64,000 nucleotides of DNA from Hymenobacter artigasi (GTDB lineage Bacteria; Bacteroidota; Bacteroidia; Cytophagales; Hymenobacteraceae): the NCBI RefSeq assembly GCF_012275535.1, contig NZ_JAAVTK010000005.1, positions 124,001 through 188,000 on the forward strand, in the 5' to 3' direction. Of the stretch, positions 15,490-26,312 are shown piece after piece. Made by a program: the position numbers and the translations under genes. How positions within the stretch are numbered: the first letter of the stretch is position 1; every line of letters starts with the position of its first letter. The notes beneath the pieces are model-generated. The model was not told where the DNA came from, searched no databases, and saw only the letters and a program-made list of their open reading frames with translations.

Positions 15490-16061
15490 GCGGATAATGC
15501 TTGGAACGTGAGAACGGCCGAAGCCACGATGGCCGCCGGCTCTTCGGTTTCGGCAGCTTCGGTCAGGTGCTGGCAAAAGGCCTTCCAGAGCGGCCCGGTG
15601 CGCTCGGCCCGGCCCGTGAAAAAGGCGTGCGCGGCAATGCCCGCTTTGTCGAGCTGCCGCGCAATTACCTGCCCGCCCAGCGTCGAGCCTTCGAGCACGT
15701 ACATGGCCCCCAGCAGCTGGGCTCGGGTGCCGAGCGGCGGCAGCCCGGGGTAGAGCGGCGGCGCGGCATCGTGGCCCAGCCGGGCCAAATCTTCCAGGAT
15801 GAGGGGCGCGCGGTAGCGCTGGTCGAGCTGCCAGGCCGGCCCGAAAAGGGCGGCCTGGGCGTGCAGCTGCGCCTCGTACGGTGCCAGAAAGCCATACATC
15901 CTGGCCAGGAACCGGGCGGTATCGGCGGCCGTTACCGTGCCTGCCGCCAGGGCCAGGTTAAATGGGTTTTGCTCCACGGCATCGTGGAAGGGTCTGGTTT
16001 CGTGACGAAGACGCGGCAGAATAGCCGGGCTTTCCGGAGGGTTGGGCATAGAACAGGACAA
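15471..16061 (-). CDS. bphO: Biliverdin-producing heme oxygenase
   Basis: A 196-residue heme oxygenase that opens heme to biliverdin, releasing iron and CO. The motif RHETRPFHDAVEQNPFN carries the proximal heme ligand His26, and LLGAMYVLEGSTLGGQVIARQL is the conserved distal helix with its Gly-rich kink. It is the first gene of the operon and overlaps the phytochrome gene, so chromophore and apoprotein are made together. A TACTTTCG box (minus strand, 16080 to 16073) may be its -7 element; being so close, it favours the Met at 16049 as the true start over the one at 16061. Confidence 0.94.
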   Translation of the reverse strand: MSCSMPNPPESPAILPRLRHETRPFHDAVEQNPFNLALAAGTVTAADTARFLARMYGFLAPYEAQLHAQAALFGPAWQLDQRYRAPLILEDLARLGHDAAPPLYPGLPPLGTRAQLLGAMYVLEGSTLGGQVIARQLDKAGIAAHAFFTGRAERTGPLWKAFCQHLTEAAETEEPAAIVASAVLTFQALSAWLNQR

Positions 16062-16110
16062 CGTTAGCTGGGCGAAAGTAGGCCATTGAGCGCGGCGCGG
16101 CGACTTTTGC

Positions 16111-16773
16111 TCAGTCCTGGGTCAGGGCGTAGCTCACCAGGTTGGCCCCCATGCGCAGGGCGGCCTCGTGCGTGGCGGGCGAGTCTTCGGGGTAGGTTCC
16201 CACGTCTTCCCAGCCGTTGCCGAGGTCGCACTCATAAGAGTAGAAGCACACCAGCCGGCCCTTGTACACCAGCCCGAAGCCCTGGGCCCGCTTGCCGTCG
16301 TGCTCGTGCACCTTGGGCAGGCCCCGCGGGAACTGGTATTTCTGATGATAAATAGGATGCGAGAAGGGCAATTCCACAAATTCGAACTCGGGAAATACCT
16401 TCTTCATCTCGGGCCGGATAAATTTATCGAGCCCGTAATTGTCGTCAATGTGCAGAAAGCCGCCGCCGATGAGGTACTGGCGCAGGTTTTTGGCCTCCAC
16501 GGCGGTAAAGCTCACGTTGCCGTGCCCGGTCATGTGCAGGAAAGGGTAGGAGAGCAGCTCCGGCGCATCGAGCTCCACGGTGGCTTCGTCGGGCGCAATG
16601 TTGGTTTTCAGGGCCTGGTTGCAGAAGCTGATGAGGTTGGGTAGCGAGGTTTTGTTGGCGTACCAGTCGCCGCCGCCGCCGTAGTGCAGCTTGGCAATGC
16701 GGAAGCTGGGGGCGGGCGCGGCGGCCGTGAGGGTGAGCAGAATGGCAACGGATAGCAGCAGGGATTTCAGCAT
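16111..16773 (-). CDS. DUF4159 domain protein, exported
   Basis: A 220-residue protein with a signal peptide (1-20, hydrophobic run LLLSVAILLTLTAAAPAP) and a DUF4159 domain. Typical segments are RIAKLHYGGGGDWYAN, FLHMTGHGNVSFT, LIGGGFLHIDDNYG and ELPFSHPIYHQKY. The domain resembles a class I glutamine-amidotransferase or ThuA-like fold; its function is unknown. In Bacteroidota it often accompanies MoxR-DUF58-type clusters, but none is present here. It ends 49 bases before the heme oxygenase gene on the same strand, and could be transcribed upstream of it. Confidence 0.85.
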   Translation of the reverse strand: MLKSLLLSVAILLTLTAAAPAPSFRIAKLHYGGGGDWYANKTSLPNLISFCNQALKTNIAPDEATVELDAPELLSYPFLHMTGHGNVSFTAVEAKNLRQYLIGGGFLHIDDNYGLDKFIRPEMKKVFPEFEFVELPFSHPIYHQKYQFPRGLPKVHEHDGKRAQGFGLVYKGRLVCFYSYECDLGNGWEDVGTYPEDSPATHEAALRMGANLVSYALTQD

Positions 16774-17080
16774 AGCGACGGATAAACAGGAGCAGCTTAT
16801 TGAGCGCTATAATTAAGCGCGGCGTGGGAAAGTTCGGCCGTGGCCGCTACCAATTTCGCATTGAGGCTGGCTCCGGATACCTGCAAAGTAATCATGCCCG
16901 CTACCTTGTAGCGCAACTGGCCGCTGTGGGCCTTGGCGGGGCAAAACAAACGGACCTGTCTGCCAAGTCCCCAGCGCGCCATGAAGACGCACATTTGCGT
17001 TTTGTTGTCGAACAGAATCGACCTGCTCCCCCCCACAACGAGGAGCGCACAGGCATCTGACCAATTACTAAACAGCCTCA
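16774..17080. other. Intergenic region between divergent genes
   Basis: About 307 bases between the DUF4159 gene and the Crp-like gene. Open frames of 94 (minus) and 86 (plus) codons cross it but show no recognisable domain and run against each other. The region probably carries both promoters; I see no clear TAnnTTTG box or terminator. Confidence 0.4.
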
Positions 17081-17662
17081 ATGAGCAATGAGAAACTAAC
17101 CCGGTTCTTGCAAAGCACCGGCCTTATCAATGCCGGCCAGGCGGAAGAAATTGCCAGCGACTTCATTCACAAGAAGTTCGATAAGAATAGCTTCCTGCTG
17201 CAAGCCGGCCGCATCAGCGACGACTATCTGTTTCTGGACAGCGGGTTCATGCGTGCCTTTGCCTACGACACGGATGGCCACGACGTGACCACCGGTTTTT
17301 ATGGCAGCGGCCAAGTCGTATTCGAGGTGGCGTCCTTTTTCACCCGCACGCCCTCGCAGGAGTACATTCAGGCCCTCACCAGCTGCCAGGGCTGGAGCAT
17401 CACGCACCAGCGGCTGAACGCGCTGTTTCATGCCCGGCCCGAGTTCCGGGAGTTTGGCCGCTCGGTGCTGGTGCGCGGCTACGCGGCCCTCAAAAGCCGC
17501 ATGCTGGCCCTGATAACCGAGTCTGCCGCCGCCCGCTACGAAAGCCTGCTGCGCGCCAGCCCCGAAATTCTCCAGCACGCGCCGCTCAAAACCGTGGCCT
17601 CCTACCTCGGCATAACCGATACTTCGCTGAGTCGGATTCGGAAAGGCGCGGCCCTGAGGTAG
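17081..17662 (+). CDS. Crp/Fnr family transcriptional regulator
   Basis: A 193-residue regulator with an N-terminal cyclic-nucleotide-type β-barrel (about 25-115: FLLQAGRISDDYLFLDSGFMRAF, GSGQVVFEVASFF) and a C-terminal helix-turn-helix (about 165-190: PLKTVASYLGITDTSLSRIRK). This is the Bacteroidota branch whose sensor domain usually lacks the residues needed for cAMP binding; no RxA-type phosphate cassette is seen, so the ligand is unknown. It is 89 bases upstream of the membrane-protein gene at 17752 and may regulate it, as is common for this group. Confidence 0.9.
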   Translation: MSNEKLTRFLQSTGLINAGQAEEIASDFIHKKFDKNSFLLQAGRISDDYLFLDSGFMRAFAYDTDGHDVTTGFYGSGQVVFEVASFFTRTPSQEYIQALTSCQGWSITHQRLNALFHARPEFREFGRSVLVRGYAALKSRMLALITESAAARYESLLRASPEILQHAPLKTVASYLGITDTSLSRIRKGAALR

Positions 17663-17751
17663 CGCCGGCGGGCATTTCTTGCCATTTGGCAAGCGGGTCC
17701 GGCCGGGCAGCCAGTTCCTTTGCAGCGAACCAAAAATCAATCCGCCCGGCC

Positions 17752-19957
<2,206 letters not shown>

Positions 19958-20159
19958 GATGAAACTTTAAAGGTTGGCCAATTAATTTTCTGACTCAAAA
20001 TGGGGTCATCACACCTAAAATGAAGTGTTTATGCTCACTATCTATTGGCTGAAATCAATGCAGTACCTCATATTGACCCGATACCATAATTTATTTGGGA
20101 GAAACATATAATTTTTTTCACTTATTTAAAATTCGAAAAATAATTTTACTTTTTTTAAT

Positions 20160-20708
20160 ATGGAGCAGATTGTATCGGCAATAATAGCTGTGTTATTGCC
20201 ATTTATAATTACTTACCTGAGTAATAAGAATCGTGAAAATATAAGAAAAAACATGCTTGAAGAATCAAAGAGCAGAGTAGACTTCTTAGAAAAATATCAC
20301 GATGTTTATCGTAAGGTTTCTGGTCAAGTTGAAGGTGAAGAATTGATGAGTACACTGGTTGATGAGTTAAATGAAATTAAGTATAGTATCGATTTTCTTT
20401 ATAAAAAGAACGAGTTCTTGCCTTTTGGGCAATTAAGCTTAGCACAACGGTTGTTTTTGACTTTCAAACCTGTCTCTATACACGGGTGGCTATTTAGTAT
20501 TCTTTTTTATGCATTCACTTTCATCATTGTCTTTGCTGTGTTGGGGTGTTTTATAAACGATAAAGGAGACTTCACTCTGAAACAATTCGCTAAAAGTATT
20601 TATGATAATAATTTTATTTTTGGGATACTTATTTGTATATTTTTTCTCTTCTTATTTCATTATTTATCAATTCGTTCATATACGAAAGACGTAAGAAGAA
20701 ATTTATAA
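20160..20708 (+). CDS. AT-rich membrane protein, probably horizontally acquired
   Basis: A 182-residue protein in strikingly AT-rich DNA (roughly one third G+C, against about 60 percent around it), with AT-rich flanks from about 19960. It has an N-terminal hydrophobic helix (about 4-20), a charged helical middle (25-95, Lys/Glu/Asn-rich, coiled-coil-like), and two C-terminal membrane helices (about 106-128 and 148-168) with a short basic tail. No family is recognised. The layout, with the middle domain held at the membrane, recalls small effectors or regulators, but nothing proves it. Base composition and isolation point to transfer. It ends 4 bases before the convergent rsmE stop. Confidence 0.75.
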   Translation: MEQIVSAIIAVLLPFIITYLSNKNRENIRKNMLEESKSRVDFLEKYHDVYRKVSGQVEGEELMSTLVDELNEIKYSIDFLYKKNEFLPFGQLSLAQRLFLTFKPVSIHGWLFSILFYAFTFIIVFAVLGCFINDKGDFTLKQFAKSIYDNNFIFGILICIFFLFLFHYLSIRSYTKDVRRNL

Positions 20709-20712
20709 TTAC

Positions 20713-21411
20713 TTATTTCCGTACTAGCTGCGCCGTAAACACCACCGCCAGCGCCGCCGTTTCAGTCCGCAGGCGCGAGGCCCCCAGCGTCACTGGCTGA
20801 ATACCTTTTGCCAGCGCCAGCGCAATTTCCTGCGGCGTAAAATCGCCCTCCGGCCCGATGAGCACGCAGCAGCCGGTCCCATTACCCACTACCTGCGCCA
20901 GCGCCGTGCGCTCGCCCTCTTCCAAGTGCGCGATAAACGTGGTTTCGGGCGTCGCGCCCGCCACGAAAGCCCCGAAATCCGTCACTTCGTCCAGTTGCGG
21001 CATCCACGCCTGGCCCGACTGCTTCAGGGCGCTGATGGCGATTTTCTCCAGCCGCTCCAGCTTCAGCTCGCGGCGCTCGGAGCGGGCGCAGCGCAGGAAG
21101 CTAATGCGCTCCACGCCAATTTCCACGGCTTTTTCCACGAACCACTCCATGCGGTCGAGGTTTTTGGTGGGGGCCACAGCCACGTGGGTGAAGTAGGGGC
21201 GAGGCGCTACCGCTTCGTGGTGCGTGATGCGCAGCTGGCAGCGCTTGGGGTTCGCATCGGCCACGGCCGCCTTATAGAGGCCGCCCCGGCCGTCTAGTAG
21301 TTCCACTTCGTCGCCGATGCCCAGGCGCAGCACGCGGATGGCGTGCTTGCTTTCGTCTTCGGGGAGCGTATAGGTGGGGCCGGCAAGGTCGGGGGCGAAA
21401 AAGGTATGCAT
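20713..21411 (-). CDS. rsmE: 16S rRNA (uracil(1498)-N(3))-methyltransferase
   Basis: A 232-residue SPOUT-class methyltransferase that methylates N3 of U1498 in 16S rRNA. It has an N-terminal PUA-like region (HTFFAPDLAGPTYTL, ESKHAIRVLRLGIGDEVELLDGRGG) and a C-terminal SPOUT knot with EKAVEIGVERISFL, IGPEGDFTPQEI and LGASRLRTETAALAV, the SAM-binding loops. Length is normal. Its stop nearly touches the AT-rich gene on the other strand, so any ancestral downstream neighbour may have been displaced by that insertion. Confidence 0.95.
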   Translation of the reverse strand: MHTFFAPDLAGPTYTLPEDESKHAIRVLRLGIGDEVELLDGRGGLYKAAVADANPKRCQLRITHHEAVAPRPYFTHVAVAPTKNLDRMEWFVEKAVEIGVERISFLRCARSERRELKLERLEKIAISALKQSGQAWMPQLDEVTDFGAFVAGATPETTFIAHLEEGERTALAQVVGNGTGCCVLIGPEGDFTPQEIALALAKGIQPVTLGASRLRTETAALAVVFTAQLVRK

Positions 21412-21505
21412 GGGTGCAAAGAACGGAGTCGAAAGGCATTGGCAGTTGCATTCGGGCCGCTACGGCTGCGGGTTGGCGGCAGAAGAAGTGGATTCAATTT
21501 CAACG

Positions 21506-21540
21506 CAAAAGCCCCGTCGGCTGCAACCGACGGGGCTTTC
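21506..21540 (-). terminator. Terminator of pckA
   Basis: Stem AAAGCCCCGTCGG (21508-21520) paired with CCGACGGGGCTTT (21527-21539); on the minus strand it lies about 25 bases after the pckA stop and ends in TTTT. Confidence 0.8.
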
Positions 21541-21563
21541 TGGTGAGTGAACTGCTTTGAAGC

Positions 21564-23189
21564 TTACGCTTCTACTGCCACGCGCGGCGCGCCGGCCAGA
21601 ATTTCCTCGTTGGCAAATTCGGCGTATTTCTTAAAGTTCACCACGAACTTCTCGGCCAGGTCCGAAGCCGTTTTGTCGTAGGCTTCTTTGTCGGCCCAGG
21701 TGTTGCGTGGGTCCAGAATTTCGGTGGGCACGCCGGGTACCGCGCCGGGCACCATCATGCCAAACACGGGGTGCTTGGTAAATTTCACCTCGTCGAGCTG
21801 GCCGTTGAGAGCCGCCGTAATCATTGCGCGGGTGTAGGGCAGTTTCATGCGCGAACCGGTGCCGTAGCTACCGCCCGTCCAGCCCGTGTTGATGAGCCAG
21901 ACGTTGATATCCGGGTTCTCGTCCATCTTTTTGCCCAGCATCTCGGCGTATTTGGTGGGATGCAGCGGCAGGAACACCGCGCCGAAACAGGCTGAGAACG
22001 TGGTCTGCGGCTCGGTAACGCCCATTTCAGTGCCGGCCACCTTGGCCGTGTAGCCCGACATGAACAAGTACATGGCGTGGCTCTTGTCGAGCTTGCTGAT
22101 GGGCGGAATTACGCCAAAAGCATCGGCCGTGAGGAAGAAAATATTCTTCGGCGCATCGGCTACGCCGGGCTCAATGGCGTTGGGGATGAAGTTGATGGGG
22201 TATGCGGTGCGCGTGTTTTCGGTTACCGACTTGTTGGCGTAGTCCACCGTGTGCGTGCCGGGGATGAAGCGCGTGTTCTCCACGATGGAGCCGAAGCGGA
22301 TGGCATCGAAAATCTCGGGCTCCTTCTCCTTGCTCAGGTCAATTACCTTGGCGTAGCAGCCGCCTTCAAAGTTGAAGATGCCGGCCTCGGGCGTCCAGCC
22401 GTGCTCGTCGTCGCCGATGAGGCCGCGGTTGGGGTCGGCCGAAAGGGTGGTTTTGCCGGTGCCGGAGAGGCCGAAGAAGATGGCGGTATCGCCCTTTTTG
22501 CCCACGTTGGCCGAGCAGTGCATGCTCAGCGTTTCGTGCTCGTGGGGCAGCAGGTAGTTCAGTACCCCAAAAATGCCTTTTTTCATCTCGCCGGCGTAGC
22601 CCGTGCCGCCAATCAGAATCATCTTCTTGGTGAAGTTGATAATGGCGAAGTTGGGCTGGCGGGTGCCGTCCACGGCCGGGTCGGCTTCAAAGCCAGGGGC
22701 GCAGATGATGCTGAAATCGGGCGTCCAGGACGTGTCTGCGCCTTCTTCGGGGCGTAGGAACATATTGTAGCAGAACAGGTTGTGCCAGGCCTGCTCGTTC
22801 ACGATGCGCAGCTTGAGCTGGTAGTCGGGGTTTGCCCCGGCGTAGGCTTCGCGCACGTACAGCTCCTTATCGGCCAGGTAAGCCACCATTTTCTGGTGCA
22901 GCTGGTCGAATTTATCGGTATCGAAAGGGATGTTGATATCGCCCCACCACACGCTGTTTTCGGTGTTGGCGTCCTTCACCACAAACCGGTCTTTGGGCGA
23001 GCGGCCGGTGAACTTGCCGGTGTCGGCCATCAGCGCGCCGGTGTCGGTGAGGTGGCCTTCGCCGTTGCGCAGGGCGTACTCAATGAGCTCGGCCGGCGTG
23101 GGATTGAGGTGAACGGTGGCGGTATTTTCGAAGCCGAGGGCCTGCAAACGATTGCGGGTGTCGGCGGCAAGGGTGGAGGCTTCTTGCAT
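21564..23189 (-). CDS. pckA: Phosphoenolpyruvate carboxykinase (ATP)
   Basis: A 541-residue gluconeogenic enzyme converting oxaloacetate and ATP to PEP, CO2 and ADP. Motifs: GKFTGRSPKDRFVV near the N-terminus (substrate-binding Arg), GGTGYAGEMKKG (metal and oxaloacetate site), the P-loop GLSGTGKTTLS, GDDEHGW (metal-binding Asp) and the adenine-binding region NTGWTGGSYGTGSRM. The frame is open to 23234, but the promoter box lies at 23230-23239, so the ATG at 23189 is chosen. It is divergent from the AraC-type regulator at 23421, which may control it. Confidence 0.97.
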   Translation of the reverse strand: MQEASTLAADTRNRLQALGFENTATVHLNPTPAELIEYALRNGEGHLTDTGALMADTGKFTGRSPKDRFVVKDANTENSVWWGDINIPFDTDKFDQLHQKMVAYLADKELYVREAYAGANPDYQLKLRIVNEQAWHNLFCYNMFLRPEEGADTSWTPDFSIICAPGFEADPAVDGTRQPNFAIINFTKKMILIGGTGYAGEMKKGIFGVLNYLLPHEHETLSMHCSANVGKKGDTAIFFGLSGTGKTTLSADPNRGLIGDDEHGWTPEAGIFNFEGGCYAKVIDLSKEKEPEIFDAIRFGSIVENTRFIPGTHTVDYANKSVTENTRTAYPINFIPNAIEPGVADAPKNIFFLTADAFGVIPPISKLDKSHAMYLFMSGYTAKVAGTEMGVTEPQTTFSACFGAVFLPLHPTKYAEMLGKKMDENPDINVWLINTGWTGGSYGTGSRMKLPYTRAMITAALNGQLDEVKFTKHPVFGMMVPGAVPGVPTEILDPRNTWADKEAYDKTASDLAEKFVVNFKKYAEFANEEILAGAPRVAVEA

Positions 23190-23229
23190 GGCTATGAAAG
23201 TGTTGGGTGGGAATTCTCGTGACTTCTGG

Positions 23230-23239
23230 TACAAAGGTA
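23230..23239 (-). promoter_or_regulatory. Promoter -7 box of pckA
   Basis: On the minus strand TACCTTTGTA matches the Bacteroidota -7 element exactly and lies 41 bases before the pckA ATG, in the region shared with the divergent regulator gene. Confidence 0.75.
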
Positions 23240-23383
23240 GAATATCGCCGCTTGGGAGCAGTGAAACAAACCATTTCTTTAATGGGACAAATCAAACCGC
23301 ATCAGGTCCGAATTGTTCCGCTGGTGAAAGTATACGGCTCAGGGCCGCACAAGGGTGGGAGTAATGCAACGCACGCTTATCTT

Positions 23384-23391
23384 TAGGTTTG
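23384..23391 (+). promoter_or_regulatory. Promoter -7 box of the AraC-type regulator
   Basis: TAGGTTTG fits TAnnTTTG and lies 30 bases before the ATG at 23421. It supports that start over the in-frame ATG at 23355. Confidence 0.6.
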
Positions 23392-23420
23392 CTTTGTCCC
23401 AGTCTTTCGCATCTTTGTCC

Positions 23421-24338
23421 ATGGCCATCGAAATTGCTCGCTACAACGGAATCTACGGCGACCACAAGGCCCGGATTTCGCACGACTACCTGCAAAGCCA
23501 GCTCATCGTGCCCCGGCAGCGCTTCACCGACTGGGGCCTGAAGCCGCACCTGCACGAAAACCTGTTCCAGCTGTTTTTTCTCGAAGCCGGCCGCGCCGCC
23601 TTCGAGGCCACCGAGCTGGTGGAGCTGCGCACGCCCTGCCTGGTCATCATTCCGGCCAATACCGTGCACGGCTTCACCTTCAGCCCGCAGGTGAAGGGCC
23701 GCACCCTCACCTTATCAGAAGCGCTGCTCGATACCATTTTGCAAGCCACGCCCGGCGTGCTGGTCGAAATCAACGCGCTACATATTCTGTCCGAATTCAA
23801 CTCCGAAGTCAGCTTCGCCGATTTATCGGCCCTGGAGCAGCAGATTCATGAGGAAATCAATTCGGAATTGCCTGGCAAGCAGCTCGCGCTGAATGGCTAT
23901 TTCAAGCTGTTGTTCGTGAAAATATTTCGGCTGCTGCACCACCATCGGGGTCAGGACGAAAGCCCCAACCGCGCCCTGCACTACTTCCGCGAGTTCCAGA
24001 AAGCCATTGAACGCACGGCCCCGTTCGAGAAGAAAATATCCGACTTTGCCCAGGAACTAAAAATTACGCCGGTGCACCTCAACCGCATCTGCCAGGCCGT
24101 AAAGGGCAAAACGGCCCAGCAGATTGTGCAGGCCCACACCATCCGGCGGGCGCACAACTACCTATTATATACCTCGCTCTCGGTGGCCGAAATTGCCTAC
24201 GAGCTGCAATTTGTAGACCCCGGCTATTTCACACGGTTTTTCCGGAAGCAGACCGGGCTTTCGCCGGGCGCTTACCGGGCCAAGGCCTACCGGAGCGATA
24301 GCGCGGGCAAAGGAGGGAAGCCGGAACTGGCATCCTGA
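23421..24338 (+). CDS. AraC family transcriptional regulator
   Basis: A 305-residue regulator with an N-terminal cupin-like sensing domain (about 30-130, with LKPHLHENLFQLFFLEAG and ANTVHGFTF) and a C-terminal double helix-turn-helix (about 200-290: ISDFAQELKITPVHLNRICQ and LSVAEIAYELQFVDPGYFTR, ending FFRKQTGLSPGAYR). The pattern matches the PobR-like subgroup that senses small aromatic or organic compounds, but the ligand is unknown. It diverges from pckA across 231 bases, suggesting possible control of gluconeogenesis; the POT transporter downstream is another candidate target. Confidence 0.92.
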   Translation: MAIEIARYNGIYGDHKARISHDYLQSQLIVPRQRFTDWGLKPHLHENLFQLFFLEAGRAAFEATELVELRTPCLVIIPANTVHGFTFSPQVKGRTLTLSEALLDTILQATPGVLVEINALHILSEFNSEVSFADLSALEQQIHEEINSELPGKQLALNGYFKLLFVKIFRLLHHHRGQDESPNRALHYFREFQKAIERTAPFEKKISDFAQELKITPVHLNRICQAVKGKTAQQIVQAHTIRRAHNYLLYTSLSVAEIAYELQFVDPGYFTRFFRKQTGLSPGAYRAKAYRSDSAGKGGKPELAS

Positions 24339-24473
24339 GCGTTCTGCTTCGCCGGCCCACAAGCTTCATAATGCCGAAACTTTCCTAGATTTACCGTGCC
24401 CGTATTGCAGCGCTTGCGCAGCGGACCACTTTTCAACCGCTTTCCTTTTATTTCTCACCCCTAGTTTCCTTCA

Positions 24474-26039
24474 ATGCAAACCACTTCTGCTCCCCTAGAG
24501 CAATCTGCGGAATCCACGAGCCACCCGCGCGGCCTATACCTGCTGTTCGCCACCGAAATGTGGGAGCGATTCAGCTACTATGGCATGCGCGCCGTGCTGG
24601 TGCTGTTCCTCACCAAGGCCATGATGATGGACAAGGCCTTCGCGTCCAAATTCTACGGCGGCTATACCAGTCTCGTCTACCTCACGCCGCTCATCGGTGG
24701 CTTCATTTCGGACCGCTACTGGGGCAACCGGCGTTCCATCCTCACCGGCGGCCTGCTGATGGCCCTGGGCCAGTTCACGCTCTTCTTCTCGGCCTCAAAC
24801 TACGGTCCCGAAAGCACCCACGCCTTCAGCCACTGGATGTTGTACCTCGGCCTGGGCGTGATGATTGTGGGCAACGGCTTCTTTAAGCCCAATATTTCGA
24901 GCATGGTGGGCTCCCTCTATAGCCCGGCCGACAAGCGCAAGGACGCGGCCTACACCATCTTCTACATGGGCATCAACCTGGGCTCTTTCATCGGCAACAC
25001 CATCACCAGCCTCATCGGCGACACCGGCAATCCCGCCGATTTCCGCTGGGCTTTCCTGGCCTGCGGCATTGCCATGCTGCTGGGCACGGTGGTTTTCAAC
25101 TGGGGCAAAGACAAGTACCTGCACACGCCGGAAGGCGTGCAGGTGGGCGAAACGCCCGCCATTTCGGGTGGCATCATGGGTGTGTATGCCCTGCTGCCGG
25201 TGCTGTTGGCCATTATCCTGGGCATTCTGTGGCTCGACTCCAACAAGCTTTCCGTCATTGCCCCACTGCTGGGCATTGCAGTCATCGGCATTGCTTTTAT
25301 GATTTTCAGCGATAAATCCCTGAGCGGGGCTGATATCAAAGGCATCATGGTGATTTTCATCGTGTCGTTCTTCGTGGTGTTCTTCTGGGCGGCGTTCGAG
25401 CAGGCTCCGGCTTCGCTCACCTTCTTCGCCGATGAGCAGATGAACCGCACCATCTTCGGCTTCACGCTGCCAGCCAGTATCTTCCAGAACCTCAACGCCA
25501 TCTTCGTGGTGGTGGGCGCGCCGCTCATGGCCATGGTCTGGACGGCCCTGGGCCGCCGCGGAGCCGAGCCGCCATCCCCCCTCAAAATGGCCATCGGCCT
25601 GGCCTTTCTGGCCGCTGGCTACCTGGTGATGTGCTTCGGCGTGCACGACCTGCAGCCCGGCGTGAAGGTGAGCATGTTCTTCCTGGTGGCGCTCTATTTT
25701 CTGCACTCCGTGGGCGAGCTTTGCCTGTCGCCCATTGGCCTCTCGTTGGTAAATAAGCTGGCTCCCGCCAAATTCGCCTCCCTGCTAATGGCCGTGTGGT
25801 TCCTCGCCAACGCCGCCGCCAACTACCTGGCCGGCTACATGAGCAGCCTCTACCCCGACCCCAAATCGACGGCCCCCGCCCCGGTAATTCTCGGCTACCA
25901 CATCACCAGCCTCTATGATTTCTTTATGGTGTTCGTGGTTTCGGCCGCCGCCGCTGCCCTCATCCTGTTCCTCATCAGCGGCAAGCTGGCCAAGATGATG
26001 GATGCCCGCAACTACCCCGCGCCCGTCGCGCAGGCGTAA
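24474..26039 (+). CDS. POT/PTR2 family proton-coupled peptide transporter
   Basis: A 521-residue inner-membrane transporter of the major facilitator superfamily that imports di- and tripeptides with protons. The family motif ExxER is seen in EMWERFSYYGMRA (about 29-41), followed by the PTR signatures GGFISDRYWGNRRSI and FYMGINLGSFIGNTI. About 14 membrane helices can be traced, as expected for bacterial POT proteins with the extra two-helix insertion. It is a single gene with its own terminator 24 bases after the stop. Peptide use fits a Bacteroidota lifestyle on protein-rich organic matter. Confidence 0.94.
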   Translation: MQTTSAPLEQSAESTSHPRGLYLLFATEMWERFSYYGMRAVLVLFLTKAMMMDKAFASKFYGGYTSLVYLTPLIGGFISDRYWGNRRSILTGGLLMALGQFTLFFSASNYGPESTHAFSHWMLYLGLGVMIVGNGFFKPNISSMVGSLYSPADKRKDAAYTIFYMGINLGSFIGNTITSLIGDTGNPADFRWAFLACGIAMLLGTVVFNWGKDKYLHTPEGVQVGETPAISGGIMGVYALLPVLLAIILGILWLDSNKLSVIAPLLGIAVIGIAFMIFSDKSLSGADIKGIMVIFIVSFFVVFFWAAFEQAPASLTFFADEQMNRTIFGFTLPASIFQNLNAIFVVVGAPLMAMVWTALGRRGAEPPSPLKMAIGLAFLAAGYLVMCFGVHDLQPGVKVSMFFLVALYFLHSVGELCLSPIGLSLVNKLAPAKFASLLMAVWFLANAAANYLAGYMSSLYPDPKSTAPAPVILGYHITSLYDFFMVFVVSAAAAALILFLISGKLAKMMDARNYPAPVAQA

Positions 26040-26062
26040 GGCAGCGTCTTTTTTTAGCTCCT

Positions 26063-26100
26063 GAAAAAGCCTCCGATGCAGTTGCATCGGAGGCTTTTTC
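26063..26100 (+). terminator. Terminator of the peptide transporter gene
   Basis: A perfect palindrome with GAAAAAGCCTCCGATGCA (26063-26080) as left arm and a T-rich 3' end at 26094-26099, directly after the transporter gene. Confidence 0.88.
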
Positions 26101-26111
26101 GTGTGGTGTTC

Positions 26112-26308
26112 CGCTGGCCGCAGTCCGCTGGCCGCAGTTTAGCGCGAAGCGCGTAACTGCTGGCCTTGGGTAAGGCGAGTTTGCAACTCGCCGTTGGTTT
26201 GGCAACCGCCAGCATTATGTGCCTATGCCTGGTGGCCCTTGCGTTGTGAGTCACAGACTCACCTTATCATCGGCGCGTAGTTACGCGCTTCGCGCTAAAC
26301 TACGGCTA
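26112..26308. repeat. Palindromic repeat split by the IS630 element
   Basis: Inverted arms AGTTTAGCGCGAAGCGCGTA (from 26137) and the complement ending at 26301 enclose smaller hairpins such as GCGAGTTTGCAACTCGC. The outer left part (CCGCTGGCCGCAGT) pairs with ACGGCTA, then GCGG resumes at 27535 beyond the IS, so the insertion lies inside the right arm. This is one of several long palindromes in the window. Confidence 0.75.
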
Positions 26309-26312
26309 GTGC

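Noticed and set aside
16797-17081. 94-codon minus-strand frame between divergent genes
   Set aside because: No domain, competing frame on the other strand, and it occupies the expected promoter region.
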